64,000 nucleotides of DNA from Paenibacillus pabuli (GCF_039831995.1 NZ_JBDOIO010000003.1:2046001-2110000), one strand, 5' to 3'. Positions 7,480 to 16,640 are shown, counted from the stretch's first letter. Notes: generated by a model not told the origin, from the sequence alone. Numbers and translations are program-made.

Positions 7480-8468
7480 CTCAAACGAAGCTTTGTTTCA
7501 TCGGTGCCGGATTTCACGCAACGACCAATATCTACCCTTCCGCTATTGAAGCAGGGGCTACCATTCAGGCCATCTCCACTCGCAGTATTGAACGTTCTCA
7601 AGCCGCCTTGCTGCGGTACGGCAGCATGGGTTCAGCATATGATAATGTAACTCTAATGCTGCAAAACGAAGACTGCAACAATGTTGTTGTGGTAGCTCAA
7701 CCACAGGATCAAACATCTCTTGCTCTGGAATGCATCAAGGCGGGCAAGAATGTCTATGTTGACAAACCCCTTGGCTGGACTGCCAGAGAAGCTGCAGAAA
7801 TCGCAGATGCAGCCGAAAAGGCTGGGGTTGTACTGATGGTGGGTTTCATGAAGCGCTATGCTCCTATATATATAAAATTGAAAGAACTGATTGATGGCGG
7901 TTCAATGGGCAGAACGCGTTCATTTCAGATGAGATTTGCGGTTGACAGTACACCCTTTTGCAAGAATGAAGAACAGTTCATGAAACTCGCAGCCATCCAC
8001 ATGGTAGATCTGATGCGCTTCCTCTTCGGCGAAGTACAACAAGTGACGGGTACCACAGTCAAGGATGGAGAACATATCAATCAGAGCATCTCCCTGAAAT
8101 TTGATAACGGAGTTGTAGGCAGTGCCTACTTTGCAGGCATGAGTGCATGGTCACGTGAAAGCGAAAGTGTACTGGTTACATTCGATCACGGTTTTGCCTC
8201 AGCAGATGAAATGAATACACTTACCGTCCACCACTCTCGCACCTCGGACAGCCTTCCCTGGAAGTCACTTGAAGAGCAGGATACGGTCTTTACTCCTTCA
8301 GGCTCTCCCATGTCTGGCGCATATCGTGATCTCTACCTTCGTGGATTTGTAGGCGAGATGGCGCATTTCATGTCATGCTGCCACAATAATACGCTTCCGC
8401 ATTCAAGCGGGAAGGATAATATCGGAACGATGGCCCTGTGTGATACCATCTTGTCTTCACTGGTCTGA
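7476..8468 (+). CDS. Gfo/Idh/MocA-family oxidoreductase
   Basis: A 330-residue NAD(P)-dependent oxidoreductase. The N-terminal Rossmann fold has CFIGAGFHATTNIYP, and NVYVDKPLGWTAREAAEI carries the family's E/D-K-P motif (about residue 95). The C-terminal half (from about 125) is the alpha/beta dimerisation and substrate domain, with KLAAIHMVDLMRFLFG providing the usual conserved His. ATGA overlap with the preceding gene indicates translational coupling, so both probably act in one pathway, perhaps on a modified nucleoside or sugar. The substrate cannot be read from the sequence. Confidence 0.8.
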   Translation: MTQTKLCFIGAGFHATTNIYPSAIEAGATIQAISTRSIERSQAALLRYGSMGSAYDNVTLMLQNEDCNNVVVVAQPQDQTSLALECIKAGKNVYVDKPLGWTAREAAEIADAAEKAGVVLMVGFMKRYAPIYIKLKELIDGGSMGRTRSFQMRFAVDSTPFCKNEEQFMKLAAIHMVDLMRFLFGEVQQVTGTTVKDGEHINQSISLKFDNGVVGSAYFAGMSAWSRESESVLVTFDHGFASADEMNTLTVHHSRTSDSLPWKSLEEQDTVFTPSGSPMSGAYRDLYLRGFVGEMAHFMSCCHNNTLPHSSGKDNIGTMALCDTILSSLV

Positions 8469-8703
8469 AGTATAGACGTTACTGCACACCCCGAATTTGA
8501 TATCAACTTGTTTTAACATCAACCCGTTGTTTCGCATGACGAACCGATTTTTTTGCTATATTTTTCACATCTGAACTGATCCGGTATCCAGGGTTTATAA
8601 TCCTCATCAGACATGTTATGCTTTGAAGAGATTATATACACATTATGGGTACGTAGTGCTTAAATTGATACTATATACAAGCAGCTGACGGAGGTACAGA
8701 TAT

Positions 8704-9066
8704 ATGAAAAAAATATCAACCGAGACATGTCCCAAACCCTATGGCTGCGCAGTAGAAGTTACACTTAGCGTCATTGGCGGCAAATGGAAAGGGGCTATTC
8801 TGTATCACTTGTTCTCGGGTTCCTTGCGATTCAATGAACTCCGAAAGTTATTTCCGGACATTACGCAGCGAATGCTCACCTTGCAATTGAGAGAATTGGA
8901 GAGTAGCGGGATCGTGCATCGGGAAATCTACCCTCAAGTTCCACCCAAAGTGGAATACTCACTTACGCCGTTCGGGGAAACGCTCCGTCCAATCATCTAC
9001 AGCATGCGGGACTGGGGAGAGACCTATACGAATGAAGTCGTCCAGGCCAAGTCACAGGAAAGTTAA
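8704..9066 (+). CDS. HxlR-family transcriptional regulator
   Basis: A 120-residue winged-helix regulator. It starts with the characteristic C-P-x-x-x-GC segment ([20 protein letters not shown]). The recognition region [24 protein letters not shown] follows, then the wing [15 protein letters not shown]. The single Cys near residue 9 and a second at 15 are typical of redox-sensing HxlR members. GGAGGT lies upstream of the ATG. No divergent target gene is adjacent, so the regulon is unknown. Confidence 0.9.
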   Translation: MKKISTETCPKPYGCAVEVTLSVIGGKWKGAILYHLFSGSLRFNELRKLFPDITQRMLTLQLRELESSGIVHREIYPQVPPKVEYSLTPFGETLRPIIYSMRDWGETYTNEVVQAKSQES

Positions 9067-9074
9067 CGAACGAA

Positions 9075-9112
9075 AAAAAAGCTGATCCTTTTCACAAGGG
9101 ATCAGCTTTTTT
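9075..9112 (+). terminator. Rho-independent terminator, bidirectional
   Basis: Stem AAAAAAGCTGATCC and its complement with a TTTTCACAAG loop region, followed by a T-run. It serves the HxlR gene and the convergent diguanylate cyclase gene. Confidence 0.9.
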
Positions 9113-9146
9113 GTGTAATTCGTAGATGGTAATACCCATTTGTCTG

Positions 9147-10763
9147 TTACTTCTCAACGGTCTGAATGGTAACAGTTCGATTACGCCCTTCTTCCTTCGC
9201 CTGGTACAGGGCATTGTCCGCCAGATGAAACAGCTCTGTTGCTGAGGATGAATGCAGCGGATATTCGGCAATGCCTGCCGAAATCGTTACCGAACGATCC
9301 ACCGGCATGACACTTTCCTCAACCGAAACGCGAATATACTCGGCGATCTGATAGGCGGTGTCAGACTCGGTGTGCCGAAGCAGGACCACAAATTCTTCCC
9401 CACCAAAGCGGGAACTTACATCCAGCGGACGAACGGCTAACTTGATCAAACCCGCAATATGTTTAAGAACCTCGTCTCCAGCGTGATGTCCGTAAGTATC
9501 GTTAATGGATTTGAACCGATCAATATCAATGACAATAATCGAAAATGTCACCTGTTCATCAATCCATTGCTGAATGACTTCTTCAAATGTCCTGCGATTC
9601 GTCATACCTGTTAACACATCGGTTCTGGCGTCATAGGTGAGCTGATCCGTTTGTTTGCGAAAATTCGCCAATGCACTGAGTACCGTGCGGGTCAGCAAAT
9701 CCGCTTCCCGGTTCCAATGCGGCTTCATCGTGGGCAGGTCCACTTTACCCTGATCCACCTGATTAACGAGATCGGCCAGATATACAAAAGGACTCGCCAG
9801 CTTCCGTGCCACTCGAATGACAATCAGGGTCAGAATGAGAAATGGAACCGAAGTGTACAACAATAACATGCGAATGTGCTCATTTAACTGATCGTACACG
9901 GTCTGGGTCGGAGATACGACCACCACACCCCAATCAGTAGCAGGCACCTTCTGATACCCGGCAAGGGAATCTACGCCAGCCAGATTTTTATACTGCTCCT
10001 TACCGGTTTGATCATTAAGCAATTTCTGCACGATTTCGTTTTTACTGATATTCTCGCCAATTCGTTTGGTATCTGGATGAAATAAAAGTGTACCCTTGGC
10101 ATCAACAATAAAAAAATATGAGCCATTACTCGTCTTCAATTGACTTCCAAATGATAGGTTCAAGATATTATTTTCCTGCAGAAAAATATTCCCACCGATC
10201 GTGCCCTTAAACACTCCAGCAGCATCAAAGATGGGTTCACTTACAAACACAATTCTGCGCTTCGAAAGAGGCGATTGATAGGCTTCCGAAATATAGGAGG
10301 CTCTCGATTCAAAAGCTATTTTTGCTGCATTAGAGCTTATCTGCATTCCAATGTTTTTATTAGAATAAGGTGATGTGCTGCGAATGACTCCTTTGTCGTC
10401 CACCAAAGTTATTGAATTAAAAAAATTACTGCTGCTGCGAATCAATTCCAGCGTCGAATCCAATTTTTCCGTATCCGAATAGTCCATCTGCGGAAAATAA
10501 TCTGCAGCATATTTCAAGCTGTTCTGCATGGACTGAAATAGCGAATCCAATGTCTGACTCATTTGTGCTGCGCTTGAATAATTAAGAGACAAGGTATTAT
10601 CAATGAGAGACTGCTTCTGGGATGTATAAGATGAAATAAACATAATGGTCAGTGTCATCAGTACTGAAATGGTGACAAGTCCACTGAGCAATGCGGTGAG
10701 GCTGATTTTTTTATGTTTTCTTGCTTTCCCCCGCCATCTGGATGCTTTGTTCTGTGCGATCAT
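9147..10763 (-). CDS. membrane diguanylate cyclase with dCache sensor
   Basis: A 538-residue protein that would make cyclic di-GMP. The N-terminal membrane helix (about 25-45) is followed by an extracellular double-Cache sensor domain (about 50-290; landmarks GVIRSTSPYSNKNIGMQIS and WGVVVVSPTQ). A second membrane helix (about 300-320), a HAMP-like linker, and a GGDEF domain (about 385-535) follow. The catalytic motif is SRFGGEEF, and the inhibitory I-site RPLD lies five residues before it, so the enzyme looks active and product-inhibited. GGGGGAA six bases before the ATG at 10763 decides the start over the upstream ATG at 10796. No phosphodiesterase is nearby. Confidence 0.88.
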   Translation of the reverse strand: MIAQNKASRWRGKARKHKKISLTALLSGLVTISVLMTLTIMFISSYTSQKQSLIDNTLSLNYSSAAQMSQTLDSLFQSMQNSLKYAADYFPQMDYSDTEKLDSTLELIRSSSNFFNSITLVDDKGVIRSTSPYSNKNIGMQISSNAAKIAFESRASYISEAYQSPLSKRRIVFVSEPIFDAAGVFKGTIGGNIFLQENNILNLSFGSQLKTSNGSYFFIVDAKGTLLFHPDTKRIGENISKNEIVQKLLNDQTGKEQYKNLAGVDSLAGYQKVPATDWGVVVVSPTQTVYDQLNEHIRMLLLYTSVPFLILTLIVIRVARKLASPFVYLADLVNQVDQGKVDLPTMKPHWNREADLLTRTVLSALANFRKQTDQLTYDARTDVLTGMTNRRTFEEVIQQWIDEQVTFSIIVIDIDRFKSINDTYGHHAGDEVLKHIAGLIKLAVRPLDVSSRFGGEEFVVLLRHTESDTAYQIAEYIRVSVEESVMPVDRSVTISAGIAEYPLHSSSATELFHLADNALYQAKEEGRNRTVTIQTVEK

Positions 10764-10931
10764 TATTGCTTCCCCCGGATTTTCATGAAAAGGCATATTC
10801 CTTCTATTCTATACGAAAGTTGTTATGAATGTATTAATTTTGTATTAATATTTTACAGTTTCTTCAATTAAAATTGACAACTCCATGACAAACTTGAAAA
10901 TAAGGCGCTGTCTTAGTGTTCTTCTCCAGAA

Positions 10932-11675
10932 TCAAAGCTCGTCCTCGATGATATATCCTTCCCCGGGCACCTGTTCAACGAAACCAGCCATAAAGCGCGA
11001 TTGGAACTCAATAGGAGCATGGCTCCCCACCAGAATTCGATTCTGGATCTCTTCCTGCGTTTCTGTGGGGAGAGCGAATGAACGCGTGTAAGCAAACTGA
11101 TCCGCCATCGTTGCATATACCGCGTTTACAAGCCTGTCATTACCCGCACGCCCGAATACATTCATCAGTATGCTTCCACCGGATCGCAGCTTGCTTTGAG
11201 CCATCGTGAAGAAGGATTTGGAGGTAAACTGCTTGGGCGTTCCTGTTGCGGTAAAGGCATCGACAATAATATAATCATATGTTCCAGGTGGTTCCTGCTG
11301 CAGCAGCTTCCGGCCATCTCCTATCATAACTTCACAGCCCTCATATCCAAATAGAGTCTTACTTATTTCAACCACTTCCTCGTCCAGCTCAGCGATCTTA
11401 ACCTGGCGGTTTGACAGATAAGTCGAGAGAGTACCAATTCCGTGCCCAACTACAAAAACCGTTTCATAATCAGGCGTATTCCGCTCCATTAGATGAACCA
11501 TCGCCCTAGGGTACTCAAGCAGCATTCGTGAAGGCTGATCGAGATCCATGGCCCCCTGAACCGCCTCGTTTGAAAACTCCAAAACACGGAAACGTCCCTT
11601 CTCTCCATAAAGCCTGGTTGTATCATATACGGTTAACGCATGCTGCTCACTCATGTTACGATATAAAACCCTCAC
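10932..11675 (-). CDS. spermidine synthase-like methyltransferase-fold protein
   Basis: A 247-residue protein of the polyamine synthase/SAM-dependent transferase superfamily. VFVVGHGIGTLSTYL is the cofactor loop (spermidine synthases have GGGxG), AELDEEVV is the acidic end of strand 2, and VMIGDGRKLL then YDYIIVDAF match the D-G-R and D-A/D-x-F positions of spermidine synthases. The second catalytic Asp position reads VDAFT, and the N-terminal gate region is short. The protein is therefore more likely one of the uncharacterised spermidine-synthase-like proteins than a true SpeE. A GTG at 11675 with GAGGAG eight bases upstream is the likely start. Confidence 0.65.
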   Translation of the reverse strand: MRVLYRNMSEQHALTVYDTTRLYGEKGRFRVLEFSNEAVQGAMDLDQPSRMLLEYPRAMVHLMERNTPDYETVFVVGHGIGTLSTYLSNRQVKIAELDEEVVEISKTLFGYEGCEVMIGDGRKLLQQEPPGTYDYIIVDAFTATGTPKQFTSKSFFTMAQSKLRSGGSILMNVFGRAGNDRLVNAVYATMADQFAYTRSFALPTETQEEIQNRILVGSHAPIEFQSRFMAGFVEQVPGEGYIIEDEL

Positions 11676-11765
11676 GGACCGTTCTCCTCTCATTCCATCC
11701 ACTACATGCAAATAAACTATTTTTCATTATAACAACTCTCAATAGCCGGACTCCATAAAAATGAC

Positions 11766-11798
11766 AAAAAACCGTTCCCGGTTACCCGGAAACGGTTT
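11766..11798 (-). terminator. Rho-independent terminator after LysR gene
   Basis: Stem AAACCGTTTCCGGG pairing with CCGGGAACGGTTT on the minus strand, followed by a T-run, 103 bases beyond the LysR stop codon. Confidence 0.8.
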
Positions 11799-11901
11799 AA
11801 ATTGCTGGAGGCGTTCCCACAAATTTTAATAAGCCTAATTTCGAATTCGGAGTTGGAATTGGCCCGCACATTTTTGTAAAAACGCCAACTTGTCCGTACA
11901 A

Positions 11902-12804
11902 TCAGGACTCTATAGCCTCATGCAAGGCTTTGACATATTCTACACCCAGATTGGAGAGAGAGGTGCTTTTGTGGCTGATCCAGCCCACATTGATCGATTC
12001 CTCGCACTCCAGTGGAACAGGGATAATCTCATTTCCGTTCAAATCAGCGCTGAGTACACCTGTTGAAATCGTGTAACCATTCAGACCAATCAGCAGATTA
12101 AACAACGTTGCCCGGTCATTGACCTGGATGCTCTTGGGATGGGATAACGTACTCAGAATCTCTTCGGAAAAATGAAAAGAGTTGTACTCCCCCTGATCAA
12201 ATGACAGGTAAGGGTAATCCTTAAGCTGCTCAATCGCCACGGATGCTTGCTTCGCCAGCGGGTTCTTCACGCTGATGAATATATGCGGTTTGGCTGTAAA
12301 GAGGCTTGTGAACACCAGGCCGGCATCTTTTAACAATTTGTTAATTACCTTAGAATTGAACTCGTTCAAATACAGGATCCCAATTTCACTTCGCAGGCTC
12401 TTGACATCCTGGATAATTTCATATGTCTTCGTTTCCCGCAGTGCCAGCTCATATTCATCTTGACCATACTGCTGAACCAGACGTACAAAGGCATTAACGG
12501 CAAACGCATAGTGCTGGGTTGATACCGAGAAATGCTGCGGGGAGGGCTTGGCATTCAAATAACGATTCTCCAGCAATTCAGCCTGTTCCACGACCTGCCG
12601 GGCATAACTCAGAAATTCCACGCCTTCCTTGGACAGTGAAATTCCCTTGTTCGTACGTTCAAAAATGGTAATGCGCATCTCCTGTTCCAGATCGCGAATG
12701 GCGTTTGACAGGCTGGGCTGGGAAATAAACAGCCGCTTGGCCGCTTCATTCATGGAGCCGCGCGTGGCAACTTCAATCACATATTTTAATTGCTGCAGAG
12801 TCAA
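11902..12804 (-). CDS. LysR-family transcriptional regulator
   Basis: A 300-residue LysR regulator. The N-terminal winged helix-turn-helix reads LQQLKYVIEVATRGSMNEAA then FISQPSLSNAIRDLE (residues 3-41). A linker helix and a periplasmic-binding-protein-like effector domain (about 90-295) follow. The N-terminus resembles the subgroup that includes sulfur and methionine metabolism regulators of Firmicutes, but this is only a resemblance. It sits downstream of an SDR gene transcribed the same way with a 56-base gap, so it could be cotranscribed with it. Confidence 0.88.
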   Translation of the reverse strand: MTLQQLKYVIEVATRGSMNEAAKRLFISQPSLSNAIRDLEQEMRITIFERTNKGISLSKEGVEFLSYARQVVEQAELLENRYLNAKPSPQHFSVSTQHYAFAVNAFVRLVQQYGQDEYELALRETKTYEIIQDVKSLRSEIGILYLNEFNSKVINKLLKDAGLVFTSLFTAKPHIFISVKNPLAKQASVAIEQLKDYPYLSFDQGEYNSFHFSEEILSTLSHPKSIQVNDRATLFNLLIGLNGYTISTGVLSADLNGNEIIPVPLECEESINVGWISHKSTSLSNLGVEYVKALHEAIES

Positions 12805-12860
12805 CGTGTTATCCTCTTTTCGTATAATTGGTTCTATTATATACCAAAAGAGTCTCTGCC

Positions 12861-13598
12861 TTAAGCCAGACTTGCTGTTGGTCTGACGACAATTTCATTG
12901 ACATCCACCTCAGCCGGCTGGCTAATAGCATACAAGATGCTCTGGGCAATGGCCGATGCTGGGATGGTTACACGCCGATAATCCTTCATGAGCTCACGCG
13001 ATCCCGCATCCGAGATCGTCTCAGCAAGCTCCGATTCGGTTACCCCCGGGGAAATGAGCGTAACCCGGATATCTCCGCCCACTTCCTGACGTAAACCCTC
13101 CGTGATCGCACGGACCGCGTATTTGGTTGCACAGTATACAGATGCCGTCGGTGTTACGGCATAGGCACCAATGGAAGCGATGTTGATGAATTGGCCACCA
13201 CCCTGTTTTCTCATCACTGGCAAGCCGGCCGCAATCCCGTGCAGAACTCCCCGAATATTGACATCAATCATTCGATTCCATTCATCCACTTTTAGTGCTT
13301 CAAGAGGAGACAAAGGCATCAAGCCCGCATTGTTGATGACCACATCCAGACGACCGTAGCGAGTAATCGCCAGATCTACAATGCTCTGCATTTCTTCCAA
13401 CCGGGTTACATCAAGTGCCTGAAACTCCACAGTACCTCCCTCTGAACGAATCGAGGAAGCAAGTGCCTGCAAACGTTCCACGCGCCTTGCCCCAATGACC
13501 ACATGTGCCCCTTGCTGTGCCAGTAAACGAGCCGTTGCCTCTCCAATTCCGCTGCTTGCCCCTGTAATAACAACCACTTTTCCTTTTACATTAAACAT
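12861..13598 (-). CDS. short-chain dehydrogenase/reductase
   Basis: A 245-residue classical SDR. Motifs are the cofactor loop TGASSGIGEA, GARRVERL after strand 2 (Arg suggests NADP preference), the NNAG motif, the catalytic Ser in NIASIGAY and YCATKYA as Y-x3-K. The C-terminal VDVNEIVVRPTASLA is like the YdfG group that reduces small aldehydes and ketones. It is followed by LysR and preceded by the Atu4866-family gene, 19 bases apart, forming an operon opposite an AraC regulator. Confidence 0.9.
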   Translation of the reverse strand: MFNVKGKVVVITGASSGIGEATARLLAQQGAHVVIGARRVERLQALASSIRSEGGTVEFQALDVTRLEEMQSIVDLAITRYGRLDVVINNAGLMPLSPLEALKVDEWNRMIDVNIRGVLHGIAAGLPVMRKQGGGQFINIASIGAYAVTPTASVYCATKYAVRAITEGLRQEVGGDIRVTLISPGVTESELAETISDAGSRELMKDYRRVTIPASAIAQSILYAISQPAEVDVNEIVVRPTASLA

Positions 13599-13617
13599 GT
13601 GAAATCCTCTCCTTTAG

Positions 13618-13899
13618 TTATGAGTTATCTTTCATTTCTCTGTACAAAACCATCCCCGCATGATACAAAATGCCGTCTACGAAGTCTCCATCGGCTGTAA
13701 AACCGGTATCGTCGACATATTCAATATGGTCTCCTTCGACCACATAACGCCCTTGATAGGCACTTTGCCTTTGACCTCTGGCTTCATCATATCGACCGTT
13801 TGAGAGCAGCTCATGCCGAATATACCCATCCTTCGTCACCCACATGCCCACATAGGGATGTTGATGCCCCTGTCTACTTTCTGATGAATTATGTTCCAT
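13618..13899 (-). CDS. Atu4866-family small protein
   Basis: A 93-residue protein matching the Atu4866 family almost end to end: YVGMWVTKDGYIRHELL, GRYDEARGQRQSAYQGRYVV and YVDDTGFTADGDFVDGILYHAGM. The family is a small beta-barrel of lipocalin-like shape with unknown ligand. It is often found, as here, beside an SDR oxidoreductase and opposite an AraC regulator, so a role in handling the same small molecule is inferred. Confidence 0.85.
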   Translation of the reverse strand: MEHNSSESRQGHQHPYVGMWVTKDGYIRHELLSNGRYDEARGQRQSAYQGRYVVEGDHIEYVDDTGFTADGDFVDGILYHAGMVLYREMKDNS

Positions 13900-14060
13900 C
13901 TTCCTGCCTCCTTTCTGTTCTTCAAAACTTCAATCGCTTATCCTTATTATGGAGGAGATCACATCCTACCTGATAGAAGAATCCAGCAGCAATCTTGCCT
14001 AATCCTCCAGGACATTCTAGAATAACAGAAGAAGATTCACGAAAGGAGGATGTACACTCC

Positions 14061-14993
14061 ATGCTTCCATCATTAGAGACGGATAGCAATGTCACACGGC
14101 AGCAGCAGGAAATGGCTCATCTTATCGAGCGTTTTACTCCAAATGACGGAATTCATACGACAGCAATTCCATCGCTTTCTTTGATCCGTGCCTCGGAGAT
14201 TTCAGAGCCCATATACTCCGTTCACCAACCTGCTCTCTGCATTGTTGCTCAAGGGTCCAAATTAGTCATACTCGGCCGGGAAAGCTACACCTACGACCTG
14301 ACACAATATTTGGTAGCCTCTGTAAACTTGCCTATTTCAGGACAGGTTGTTCAGGCTTCTGTAGAGAAGCCTTATCTATGTATGCGACTTGATTTTGACT
14401 CTGGACAGATTTTCGATCTAATACAGGATGCCGCTTCTTTACAATCCAAACCTGACAATGCAACGCAACGAGGATTATTTGTTAGCTCCACCAAGCTTCC
14501 GCTACTCGAAGCAGCGGTTCGATTGATCCGACTGCTCGACACACCTGATGACATTCCTGTTCTTGCTCCCCTATTCATTCGTGAGATGCTATATCGGATT
14601 ATTCAGGATGAACACGGACATTCCATTAAACAGTTTGCGGTTCAAAACAGTCATGCCCAGCACATTGCCAAGGTGATAGAAATCATCCAATCCGAATATG
14701 ACAAACCCCTGCGGGTTGAGCAACTTGCGGACATGATCAATATGAGTTCTTCCTCCCTTCATCATCATTTCAAAGCCATCACCACCATGAGCCCTATACA
14801 ATTCCAGAAACAGATCCGGTTGCAAGAAGCCAGACGCATGCTGATTGCGGGGATGACTGATGCAGCCAATGCTGCATTTCAGGTTGGATATGAGAGCCCT
14901 TCCCAATTCAGCAGGGAATATGCCCGAATGTATGGCCTGCCCCCAAAAAGCGATATCAAACGCCTTCGTCATGCCCTGCATATTGAATGTTAA
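14061..14993 (+). CDS. AraC-family regulator (AraC_N type)
   Basis: A 310-residue regulator. The N-terminal AraC_N domain (about 30-190) contains IYSVHQPALCIVAQGSK, typical of the YqhC-like group that senses aldehydes. The C-terminal double helix-turn-helix (about 205-305) includes LRVEQLADMINMSSSSLHHHFK and FQVGYESPSQFSREY. AAGGAGG 11 bases upstream favours the ATG at 14061 over upstream codons. It is divergent from the Atu4866-SDR operon, which it probably controls. Confidence 0.88.
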   Translation: MLPSLETDSNVTRQQQEMAHLIERFTPNDGIHTTAIPSLSLIRASEISEPIYSVHQPALCIVAQGSKLVILGRESYTYDLTQYLVASVNLPISGQVVQASVEKPYLCMRLDFDSGQIFDLIQDAASLQSKPDNATQRGLFVSSTKLPLLEAAVRLIRLLDTPDDIPVLAPLFIREMLYRIIQDEHGHSIKQFAVQNSHAQHIAKVIEIIQSEYDKPLRVEQLADMINMSSSSLHHHFKAITTMSPIQFQKQIRLQEARRMLIAGMTDAANAAFQVGYESPSQFSREYARMYGLPPKSDIKRLRHALHIEC

Positions 14994-15002
14994 AAGTAAT
15001 TA

Positions 15003-15032
15003 AAAAACCCACGTCTGCAAGACGTGGGTTTT
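15003..15032. terminator. bidirectional terminator between AraC and MerR genes
   Basis: Perfect stem AAAACCCACGTC/GACGTGGGTTTT with a TGCAA loop, placed between the two convergent genes. Confidence 0.9.
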
Positions 15033-15054
15033 CCGGTTCAATGGAACATGGCGA

Positions 15055-15495
15055 TCAGAGGAACATGTTCTTTTTCTCAAATACAGACATCTGGTTCTCC
15101 CCGGTTAGAGTACACTCGTCCGGATACATGCTCCGCTTGTCCAGCTTCTCATCGATAAAATCGACTACCTGCTGCAGCGAGGCAATCTGAGCTTCTACTT
15201 TCATTCGATGGCTCACCAGCATTTCACGCTCTTCCGGGAATTCATCAAGATCCGAATCCATGGACATGTGCAAGTATGGCTTCATCTCCTCGAGAGACAT
15301 GCCTGTCTTTTTCAAACAGGTAATGAGCTTCATGATTCGAATATCCTCCTGACGGTATACCCGGTGCCTGTTCGCCTTCCGATGCGCCCGTGGCAGAAGC
15401 TCAATCTTCTCATAATATCGAATGGTATCTTCCGATAACCCCGCCTTCTCTGCTGTTTCCTTGATGGAATACAGTACCTCATCACTCACCCGCAT
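15055..15495 (-). CDS. MerR-family transcriptional regulator
   Basis: A 146-residue MerR regulator. The N-terminal winged helix begins YSIKETAEKAGLSEDTIRYYE and continues LLPRAHRKANRHRVYRQEDI. The dimerisation coiled coil runs from about 70 to 125 (VSHRMKVEAQIASLQQVVDFIDEKL). There is one Cys in the first half (ITCLKK) and one in the tail (DECTLT), so no clear metal site. It is divergent from an SDR gene, and both have a 19-bp-spacer promoter with the same palindrome. Confidence 0.88.
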   Translation of the reverse strand: MRVSDEVLYSIKETAEKAGLSEDTIRYYEKIELLPRAHRKANRHRVYRQEDIRIMKLITCLKKTGMSLEEMKPYLHMSMDSDLDEFPEEREMLVSHRMKVEAQIASLQQVVDFIDEKLDKRSMYPDECTLTGENQMSVFEKKNMFL

Positions 15496-15520
15496 CAGCC
15501 TCCTTCATCCTCACACCTCC

Positions 15521-15551
15521 ATCTTACAACTTGGAGTCAGCTCCAAGTCAA
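15521..15551 (-). promoter_or_regulatory. MerR-type promoter/operator of merR gene
   Basis: On the minus strand: -35 TTGACT, a 19-base spacer and -10 TAAGAT. The spacer carries the dyad TTGGAG-N4-CTCCAA. A 19-base spacer with a central dyad is the standard MerR-activated arrangement. Confidence 0.75.
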
Positions 15552-15612
15552 GGCAGATAAACCCTACAACAAAACATCATTATCTTGCCGAAAAATGATT
15601 CGCTCCAGGTGC

Positions 15613-15643
15613 TTGACTTGGAGTCGACTCCAAATTATAGAAT
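15613..15643 (+). promoter_or_regulatory. MerR-type promoter/operator of SDR gene
   Basis: -35 TTGACT (15613-15618), a 19-base spacer and -10 TAGAAT (15638-15643). The perfect 16-bp palindrome TTGGAGTCGACTCCAA (15618-15633) lies in the spacer and matches the operator of the divergent merR gene. Confidence 0.8.
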
Positions 15644-15695
15644 GAGCGCAGCATCAAGATTTTGTTCTGTAATTCCCAACATACTGGAGGTAACT

Positions 15696-16568
15696 ATGCA
15701 TACACAAAACAAGCTTCACACCGCTCTGATTACAGGCTCAACCTCGGGTATCGGTCTTGAACTGACCCGCAGGTTACTGGCCGAAGGATGGCTGGTTATT
15801 GGCCTCAATCGCTCACCTTTTCCGGCAGAGCAAGGCGATATCCAAAATGCATTACATGTAGGCCAGCTTCGTTGGGTTCAGGCTAACCTGACCAACTATG
15901 AAAGCCTAAGAATTGCGCTCGATCAGATTAAATCCGAGACCGATTCGATTGACGCCTTGTTTAATAATGCAGGAGGCAGTGCTTCCGAGCTTCGTTACTC
16001 TGACCAGGGACATGAAATGCATTTTGAACTGCAAACCGTGGTACCTTACATCATTTACAAGGAATTATACGAGCTGTTGCTCAGGGGACAACTGAAAACA
16101 GTCATTAATACTTCAACCAGTGCGTTCAACATGCTAAAACGATTTGATCTGAATATCCTGGAACGTCCGACCGAATTCAAGAAGCTGTTTGGTCCATATG
16201 CCACTTCGAAGCTCGGTCTTTCCTTATGGACACGCGAGGTTGCCGATGCTGCTAAACTGGATGGAATTCAGCTTCTAAGCATTGATCCCGGAGGCAACAA
16301 TACATTAAGAGGCAACAAAAAATCCGGTTTGCCCTTTTACATCAAACCGATCATGAAATGGTTCTTTCCACATCCAAGTCATGGCGCTTCACTGCTCTAC
16401 AATGGAGGATTTTCATCAACTGGACACGAGTCAGGTACCTTTCTGGTTAAAAACAAAGCGAAATCACTTCGTTTCAAAGAACACGGCGCTGCAGTTTTAG
16501 ACAGAGTCCACGAGATCTATGAGCAAGAATTTCTATATTCAATACCTGTAGGAAGTGGAAATCAATAA
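15696..16568 (+). CDS. short-chain dehydrogenase/reductase under MerR control
   Basis: A 290-residue extended-length SDR. Motifs are the cofactor loop TGSTSGIGLEL, LFNNAGGSAS (NNAG), INTSTSAFN (catalytic Ser) and YATSKLG as Y-x3-K. The C-terminal region (about 215-290) is longer than in classical 250-residue SDRs and resembles retinol-dehydrogenase-like or WWOX-like members. GGAGG five bases before the ATG at 15696 gives the start, about 50 bases after the MerR-type promoter. The substrate is unknown. Confidence 0.85.
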   Translation: MHTQNKLHTALITGSTSGIGLELTRRLLAEGWLVIGLNRSPFPAEQGDIQNALHVGQLRWVQANLTNYESLRIALDQIKSETDSIDALFNNAGGSASELRYSDQGHEMHFELQTVVPYIIYKELYELLLRGQLKTVINTSTSAFNMLKRFDLNILERPTEFKKLFGPYATSKLGLSLWTREVADAAKLDGIQLLSIDPGGNNTLRGNKKSGLPFYIKPIMKWFFPHPSHGASLLYNGGFSSTGHESGTFLVKNKAKSLRFKEHGAAVLDRVHEIYEQEFLYSIPVGSGNQ

Positions 16569-16613
16569 AGCGATTAATACCTCGAAATATGTTACTGCGG
16601 AAGGCAACATTCT

Positions 16614-16631
16614 CCCCGTGTCGTCACGGGG
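16614..16631. terminator. possible weak terminator hairpin
   Basis: Stem CCCCGTG/CACGGGG with TCGT loop between two convergent genes. The T-run is poor, so the call is tentative. Confidence 0.35.
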
Positions 16632-16640
16632 TTCTCCCCA

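Noticed and set aside
10932..11675. True spermidine synthase SpeE
   Set aside because: The N-terminal gate region is short and the cofactor loop and catalytic positions deviate; called spermidine synthase-like only.
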